From assembly GCA_036639635.1 (NCBI GenBank), contig JAVWIF010000002.1, positions 1 through 64,000 on the forward strand: a stretch of 64,000 bases of DNA, in the 5' to 3' direction. The position numbers and the translations under genes are program-made. Numbering within the stretch: the stretch's first letter is position 1; every line of letters begins with the position of its first letter. Below are positions 60,034-64,000 of the stretch, one piece after another. This DNA comes from JAVWIF01 sp036639635 (GTDB lineage: Bacteria > Bacillota_I > Bacilli_A > Erysipelotrichales > Erysipelotrichaceae). The notes below the pieces were generated by a model. The model was not told where the DNA came from and ran no database searches. It was given only the letters and a program-made list of their open reading frames with translations.

Positions 60034-61425
60034 CTAAAATTTAAAGTATAAAAATGATTGATAGGTATCTGACATTAAAAAAGCAATCATTAGTAAAAAG
60101 AAACAAGCAGTAGCAATTGGTTTCAAGTACCATAGTTCACTCTTCAAAGCACTACTCATTTTCACCATTATATTCTTACCTATTGATGTACAAGCAATCA
60201 TGGCTACAATAAAGTAGAAACCATAGTCTCTTAAGATAACGATACTTGTACTATCTATGAAAGCATTCCCTCTCATCATACATAAAGAGCCTAGATAGCC
60301 AAGTGCTACAGCTAGATTTTCACTTGCGAAGAAGACCCATCCGATCATTATTAGTAAAAGTGTAACTACGTGTCTAATAAACGGATGAATACTTTCTATT
60401 CTTTTATTGAACACATATTTTTCTAACAATAAAAGTCCTCCATAATATAATCCCCAAACAATAAAATTCCAATTGGCACCGTGCCATAGACCTGTAAGTC
60501 CCCAAACAACTAGAATATTGAATATCTGTCTTCTTATACGACAACGATTTCCTCCTAAAGGAATATAGACATAATCACGAAACCAAGAACTCAATGTCAT
60601 ATGCCAGCGTCTCCAAAAATCACTAATACTCTTTGCTAAATAAGGATAATTAAAGTTCTCACTCAATTCAAAGCCAAACATATTACCAAGACCTATGGCC
60701 ATTTGGGTATAGCCTTGAAAATCAAAGTACAATTGTAGACTAAATGCCAAAATACCTAACCAAGCACTTATCATACTAATATTTCCTTTCGCACAAGTTA
60801 ACCAAACTTGAGCGAGAGTATTTGCTAAAATAACTTTTTGTGCTAATCCTACCATGAACTTTCCACAACCTTTTTCAATAAGTTCAAAGTTTGTTGGATG
60901 GTTCTTTATTTGTTTTGCAAAATTTCCATAGCGTTCAATTGGTCCCATAATTAACTTTGGAAAAAAAGATATAAACAATGCTAAGTTTATTAAATTATGT
61001 TCTGCTTTCATTCGCTTATTATATACATCTATTAAATATGCTATGATTTGAAATACAAAAAATGAAATTCCTAAAGGGATGGGAAACAGTTCATAGGAAG
61101 GTGCTTTAGGAAAAAAACTAAATAACGTATCTAAGAAAAAACCATAGTACTTAAAATAAGCAAGCACTACAACATTCACTATGATACCTTCTAGTATTCT
61201 TGTTTTACGATGTTTACCAACACCTGCTTCAATGCGTAATCCAAAATAATAGTTCAACAAAATAAAGAACAATAAAAAGAGCATCGTACTAACATTACCC
61301 CAAGCATAGAAGCAAAGGCTAATGAAAAGTAGTACATAATTTTTAAAAGTAGTTGGTACCACATAATACAGAATTAAAATACATGGTAAAAAAGTGAAGA
61401 TAAAAAAGATACTATTAAATGACAT
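60034..61425 (-). CDS. MBOAT-family O-acyltransferase (AlgI/DltB-like)
   Basis: Multi-pass membrane acyltransferase that moves acyl groups from the cytoplasm to surface polymers. The 463 residues hold about 10-12 hydrophobic segments, the MBOAT core YFDFQGYTQMAIGLGNMFGF, then NFNYPYLAKSISDFWRRWHM and the catalytic His in LTGLWHGANWNFIVWG. The close match of the FWRRWHMTLSSWFRDYVYIP stretch to AlgI favours polysaccharide O-acetylation over D-alanylation, as does the DHHW neighbour and the lack of dltA/C. The start is 61425, eight bases after AAGGAG. Confidence 0.94.
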   Translation of the reverse strand: MSFNSIFFIFTFLPCILILYYVVPTTFKNYVLLFISLCFYAWGNVSTMLFLLFFILLNYYFGLRIEAGVGKHRKTRILEGIIVNVVVLAYFKYYGFFLDTLFSFFPKAPSYELFPIPLGISFFVFQIIAYLIDVYNKRMKAEHNLINLALFISFFPKLIMGPIERYGNFAKQIKNHPTNFELIEKGCGKFMVGLAQKVILANTLAQVWLTCAKGNISMISAWLGILAFSLQLYFDFQGYTQMAIGLGNMFGFELSENFNYPYLAKSISDFWRRWHMTLSSWFRDYVYIPLGGNRCRIRRQIFNILVVWGLTGLWHGANWNFIVWGLYYGGLLLLEKYVFNKRIESIHPFIRHVVTLLLIMIGWVFFASENLAVALGYLGSLCMMRGNAFIDSTSIVILRDYGFYFIVAMIACTSIGKNIMVKMSSALKSELWYLKPIATACFFLLMIAFLMSDTYQSFLYFKF

Positions 61426-61439
61426 ACTCCTCACTCCTT

Positions 61440-61901
61440 CTAATATAAATCTTCAATTTGTTCTTGCATCCCTTTTGCATCTTGATGAATTAGCAAAAAG
61501 ACATAGTCTCCCATTTCAAAAATTTGTCCTTCTTTAACAAGTTTGCTTTGTCTTGGAGCATATCCTTGAAATGCTTTGTATTGATCATCCTGACGTTTTT
61601 TTAAACTTTTTAAAACAGTTTCTTTTTGACTTTTATCTATTACACGAATACAAGCAATTTCATTTACTTCCATAGCTGAAACACTTCCATAAATACTTGT
61701 ATAGGAATAATCACTCGCGTGTAAGTTATAATTTTTACGAAGAAATGCTAGATCTTCTTTTTTAAATTCTTTGGTATTTGCTAACTTTACAAGTTGTGTT
61801 TCAACTTCTTTAGTAGCCACTTGTGGACGTACGCGTAAGAATGGATAAATACACGCTAGTGAGAGTAAACAGAGTCCCAATACATATACAATTTTACGCA
61901 T
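61440..61901 (-). CDS. DUF4358-like exported protein
   Basis: A 153-residue protein with an N-terminal signal or anchor (MRKIVYVLGLCLLSLACIYP; the Cys at residue 17 is a possible lipobox-like position but the context is poor). The body resembles DUF4358: IYGSVSAMEVNEIACIRVID, then YAPRQSKLVKEGQIFEMGDY and VFLLIHQD. DUF4358 proteins are often found beside MBOAT genes in Firmicutes; their function is unknown. It lies 14 bases from the MBOAT gene and 12 from the SGNH gene. Confidence 0.78.
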   Translation of the reverse strand: MRKIVYVLGLCLLSLACIYPFLRVRPQVATKEVETQLVKLANTKEFKKEDLAFLRKNYNLHASDYSYTSIYGSVSAMEVNEIACIRVIDKSQKETVLKSLKKRQDDQYKAFQGYAPRQSKLVKEGQIFEMGDYVFLLIHQDAKGMQEQIEDLY

Positions 61902-61913
61902 AACTAAAACCTC

Positions 61914-62654
61914 CTACAATTTTGCGACACTAGCCATATGCGCTAACCATATTGGATAATACGCATATTTAGGATGTACTCCATCCATTTCATATATTTC
62001 GTCCTTATTAAAGTCAACAATCTTCGTATTATCGATAAAAGTAATATTCTCTTCTTTACACATTTTTGCTAATGCAGCATTATAATTTTTATATTCTTTA
62101 TATACAGGAATATCACGAACAGCTTTTGGTGTACTAGGAATCAAAGAATTAATATATATTTTAGTATTTGGTAAAGCTTTTTGTAACTTATCAATTTGTA
62201 CTTTATAATGTTCAATAAATTTTTCTGGAAGTCCGCGCCAATATTCAATATCATTCATGCCATAACCTAAGAAAATATTTTGCGGTGTTAGACCAATTGC
62301 TTTTTGTATTTCTTGATCAATATTATCTGCACGTTTTCCTCTCAGTGCTATCACATTACTAGGATTTATTAAATTATAGTCAAGAAATGCTTCACATAAG
62401 GAATCTCCCATAATCAGTGAAGATGAAAAACGATTTGCTAAAGAAGGTAAATCAACAAGTTTTTGCTGACTACGAACCCTTTGTATCTCTTGTTCAATTG
62501 TTTGTTGATCACGTTTAGCTAATGTATCTAGTACTTCTATTCCTTTATCAACACTAGAAGTATTCGCATATAAAGAAAATGGAAAGAGTTGGATAATAAA
62601 GAGAACCAGTGCACTCGCTAGTATAATTCCAACTATTTTATATTTAAGCATCAT
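61914..62654 (-). CDS. membrane-anchored extracellular SGNH/GDSL hydrolase
   Basis: A 246-residue protein with one N-terminal membrane segment (about 6-26), so the catalytic domain is outside. The nucleophile block is LIMGDSLCEAFLDYN, the Asn block LGYGMNDIEYWRG and the Asp-His dyad EMDGVHPKYAYYPIW. It is the first gene of the acylation operon, with an extended -10 TGTTATAAT at 62682-62687 and GGAG before ATG ATG (62654 or 62651). It likely adds, moves or removes acyl groups on the surface polymer made by the MBOAT/DHHW pair. Its paralogue at 54981-55601 lacks the anchor. Confidence 0.88.
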   Translation of the reverse strand: MMLKYKIVGIILASALVLFIIQLFPFSLYANTSSVDKGIEVLDTLAKRDQQTIEQEIQRVRSQQKLVDLPSLANRFSSSLIMGDSLCEAFLDYNLINPSNVIALRGKRADNIDQEIQKAIGLTPQNIFLGYGMNDIEYWRGLPEKFIEHYKVQIDKLQKALPNTKIYINSLIPSTPKAVRDIPVYKEYKNYNAALAKMCKEENITFIDNTKIVDFNKDEIYEMDGVHPKYAYYPIWLAHMASVAKL

Positions 62655-62681
62655 AACCAACTCCTTAACATAACCTCGTAA

Positions 62682-62687
62682 ATTATA
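62682..62687 (-). promoter_or_regulatory. -10 element of the acylation operon promoter
   Basis: TATAAT with an upstream TG (TGTTATAAT) lies on the minus strand, 28 bases before the first gene. No good -35 is seen, so an extended -10 promoter is likely. Confidence 0.6.
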
Positions 62688-62721
62688 ACATATTTTTGTT
62701 TGACTAAGTTATTATTAGCAA

Positions 62722-62745
62722 AGAAAAAAACAATTTTTCAATTGT
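62722..62745 (-). terminator. terminator after fthC
   Basis: A 6-bp stem ACAATT/AATTGT with a GAAA-type loop is followed by seven Ts. It overlaps the fthC stop and separates the suf-fthC operon from the acylation operon. Confidence 0.78.
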
Positions 62746-63265
62746 CTTTTCGATGATATATTTTCATTTCTGTAACGATCATATCTAAACTTTCATCATG
62801 TTCTTCGCAAGGAATACTTGCTACTTTTTGGCATTCATAAGCAAGTCCAATCCGAATTCCTTTATAATTTTTCAAATAGCGATCATAATACCCTTTGCCG
62901 TGCCCTAAACGATGAAGTTCTTCATCAAAAGCAACCAATGGTATTAATAAAACAGCTATTTCACTAGGATCTACTTCAAAGCCATCAACAGGTTCAAGTA
63001 TGCCGTATTTATTTTTTTCATACTTCGTATGTTCATCTACTTTAAAAAAACGAATTGTATTATCTGCATATATTTTAGGATACGCGTTGACTTCACTTTT
63101 ACAAGCAATTGGATCCACTTCATGATCAATTGCTACATAACTTCCTACACATGCATGGAGGTAAGGCTTCACAAATTGCGTTATTTGTTCACTCTTTATT
63201 TGTACTTCTTGTGCACTTAATTGAGCTCTGAATGCTAGCATTTTTTTTCGTATAGTGGCTTTCAT
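62738..63265 (-). CDS. fthC: 5-formyltetrahydrofolate cyclo-ligase
   Basis: ATP-dependent enzyme that returns 5-formyl-THF to the folate pool. [20 protein letters not shown] is a typical start. YGILEPVDGFEVDPSEIAVL and LIPLVAFDEELHRLGHGKGY, with YYDRYL following, form the conserved ATP/folate-binding region. The 175 residues are normal. The ATG shares a base with the sufB stop (TAATG), so it is translationally coupled to the Fe-S cluster operon. Confidence 0.93.
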   Translation of the reverse strand: MKATIRKKMLAFRAQLSAQEVQIKSEQITQFVKPYLHACVGSYVAIDHEVDPIACKSEVNAYPKIYADNTIRFFKVDEHTKYEKNKYGILEPVDGFEVDPSEIAVLLIPLVAFDEELHRLGHGKGYYDRYLKNYKGIRIGLAYECQKVASIPCEEHDESLDMIVTEMKIYHRKDN

Positions 63266-64000
63266 TAACCGATTGATTCGCTCATATCGAGCTTTAACAA
63301 TTGATTTAATTCAACTGCATATTCCATAGGTAACTCACGTGTAAACGGTTCTAAGAACCCCATAACAATCATTTCACTAGCTTGTTCTCTACGCAATCCT
63401 CTAGACATTAAATAAAACAATTGTTCTTCACTGATGCTAGACACCGTTGCTTCATGTTCAATTTGAGAAGTTAAATTTTGTGAACGATTCGTTGGAATCG
63501 TATCACTTCGTGATGCTTTATCTAAAATCAAGGTATCACATTCCACTTTACTTTTCGCATAAGATGCGAAAGCTCCATGATAAACAAGACCTCGATAGTT
63601 GACTTCTCCACCTTTTTTAGAAATTGATTTTGATATAATATTACTATAGGTATGTGGTGCTAAATGAATCATCTTAGCGCCCGCATCTTGCACTTGATGA
63701 GCACTCGCTACAGCAATTGAGATACATGTACCTTTGGCGTATTCTTCCGCTAACACACACGCTGGATATTTCATATTGATACCAGAACCAATGTTTCCAT
63801 CAATCCATTCCATACTACCATGTGCCAATACTTTAGCTCGCTTTGTAACTAAATTAATAATATTATTACTCCAGTTTTGCACAGTTGAATAACGACAAGT
63901 AGCGTTCTTATGCACAAATATTTCAACAACTGCTGCATGAAGTGAATCTTTAGAATAAGTAGGTGCCGTACATCCTTCTACATAATGAATACTTGCACCT
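63265..64000 (-). CDS. sufB: Fe-S cluster assembly scaffold SufB, C-terminal half (runs off the window)
   Basis: About 244 codons of SufB are visible; the 5' part lies past the right edge. The reading frame is open to the end of the window ([20 protein letters not shown]). SufB family stretches include [79 protein letters not shown] and [20 protein letters not shown]. The Cys in CDTLIL and the Glu in EHEATVSS are the cluster-assembly residues in SufB. The Gram-positive suf order sufC-D-S-U-B would place the missing genes to the right. Confidence 0.96.
   Translation of the reverse strand, partial: GASIHYVEGCTAPTYSKDSLHAAVVEIFVHKNATCRYSTVQNWSNNIINLVTKRAKVLAHGSMEWIDGNIGSGINMKYPACVLAEEYAKGTCISIAVASAHQVQDAGAKMIHLAPHTYSNIISKSISKKGGEVNYRGLVYHGAFASYAKSKVECDTLILDKASRSDTIPTNRSQNLTSQIEHEATVSSISEEQLFYLMSRGLRREQASEMIVMGFLEPFTRELPMEYAVELNQLLKLDMSESIG

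Noticed and set aside
60034..61425. DltB of a D-alanylation operon
   Set aside because: No dltA, dltC or dltD neighbours; the AlgI-like core and DHHW partner fit polysaccharide O-acetylation better.
1..64000. CRISPR array, insertion sequence, prophage or integrative element
   Set aside because: No spaced direct repeats, transposase, integrase (other than the housekeeping XerC) or phage structural gene was seen.
1..64000. tRNA or rRNA genes
   Set aside because: No cloverleaf with a GGTTCRA-type T-arm or rRNA signature was noticed in the intergenic regions; a tRNA scan would be needed for certainty.

Overview
The window is a low-GC Gram-positive (Firmicutes) chromosome segment. It is densely packed and mostly housekeeping. 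Three things point to a spore-forming member of the Erysipelotrichia or a nearby lineage, although no genus can be named from this sequence: AT-rich codon use, Bacillus-like gene neighbourhoods (ffh-rpsP-khpA-rimM-trmD-rplS-rbgA-rnhB, rny-ymdB, gpsB-rnpB, yqeG-yqeH-yqeI-nadD-yqeK-rsfS-yqeM), and sporulation genes (spoIIAA-spoIIAB-sigF, dacF and an uninterrupted sigK with a pro-sequence). Nearly everything is on the minus strand. The plus-strand exceptions are rpsD, the pbp-recU-pbp cluster and a tetR-MFS pair.

Layout, left to right. 1-12.6 kb: translation, secretion and RNA-processing genes, transcribed from ffh leftward to topA, trmFO, xerC and the start of rpsB, with several intrinsic terminators inside the gene string. 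12.6-19.6 kb: rlmA, a small charged protein at the sspA position, thiI with its cysteine desulfurase, ezrA, rpsD with a structured leader, and a short ssb preceded by a micro-ORF. 19.7-34.0 kb: two M16 peptidase-like proteins, a SpoIIIE/FtsK translocase, an RNase J with a degraded active site, miaB, a ferredoxin, ymdB, rny, recA, a stand-alone CinA C-terminal domain, pgsA and a RodZ-like protein. 34.1-42.6 kb: RNase P RNA, gpsB, two paralogous class A PBPs flanking recU, then nth, dnaD and a ypmB-like gene. 42.6-47.3 kb: mtnN and the yqe cluster, with nadD fused to yqeK. 47.3-49.4 kb: a TetR regulator and an MFS exporter, each with an inverted repeat at its promoter. 49.4-54.9 kb: sigK, two accessory genes, the spoIIA operon, an unannotated 52-residue membrane protein and dacF.

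54.9-62.7 kb is the main accessory block. A probable surface-polymer O-acylation operon (membrane-anchored SGNH hydrolase, DUF4358-like protein, MBOAT acyltransferase, DHHW/AlgJ-like protein) runs into two paralogous regulators. Each regulator carries two GntR-type winged-helix domains and no recognisable effector domain. A second SGNH hydrolase without a signal peptide follows. The promoter regions of the second regulator gene and of this hydrolase share an exact 11-base element, so the locus may be self-contained and self-regulated. The window closes with fthC and the 3' part of sufB.

All functional names rest on motif reading and gene order. No database search was possible.
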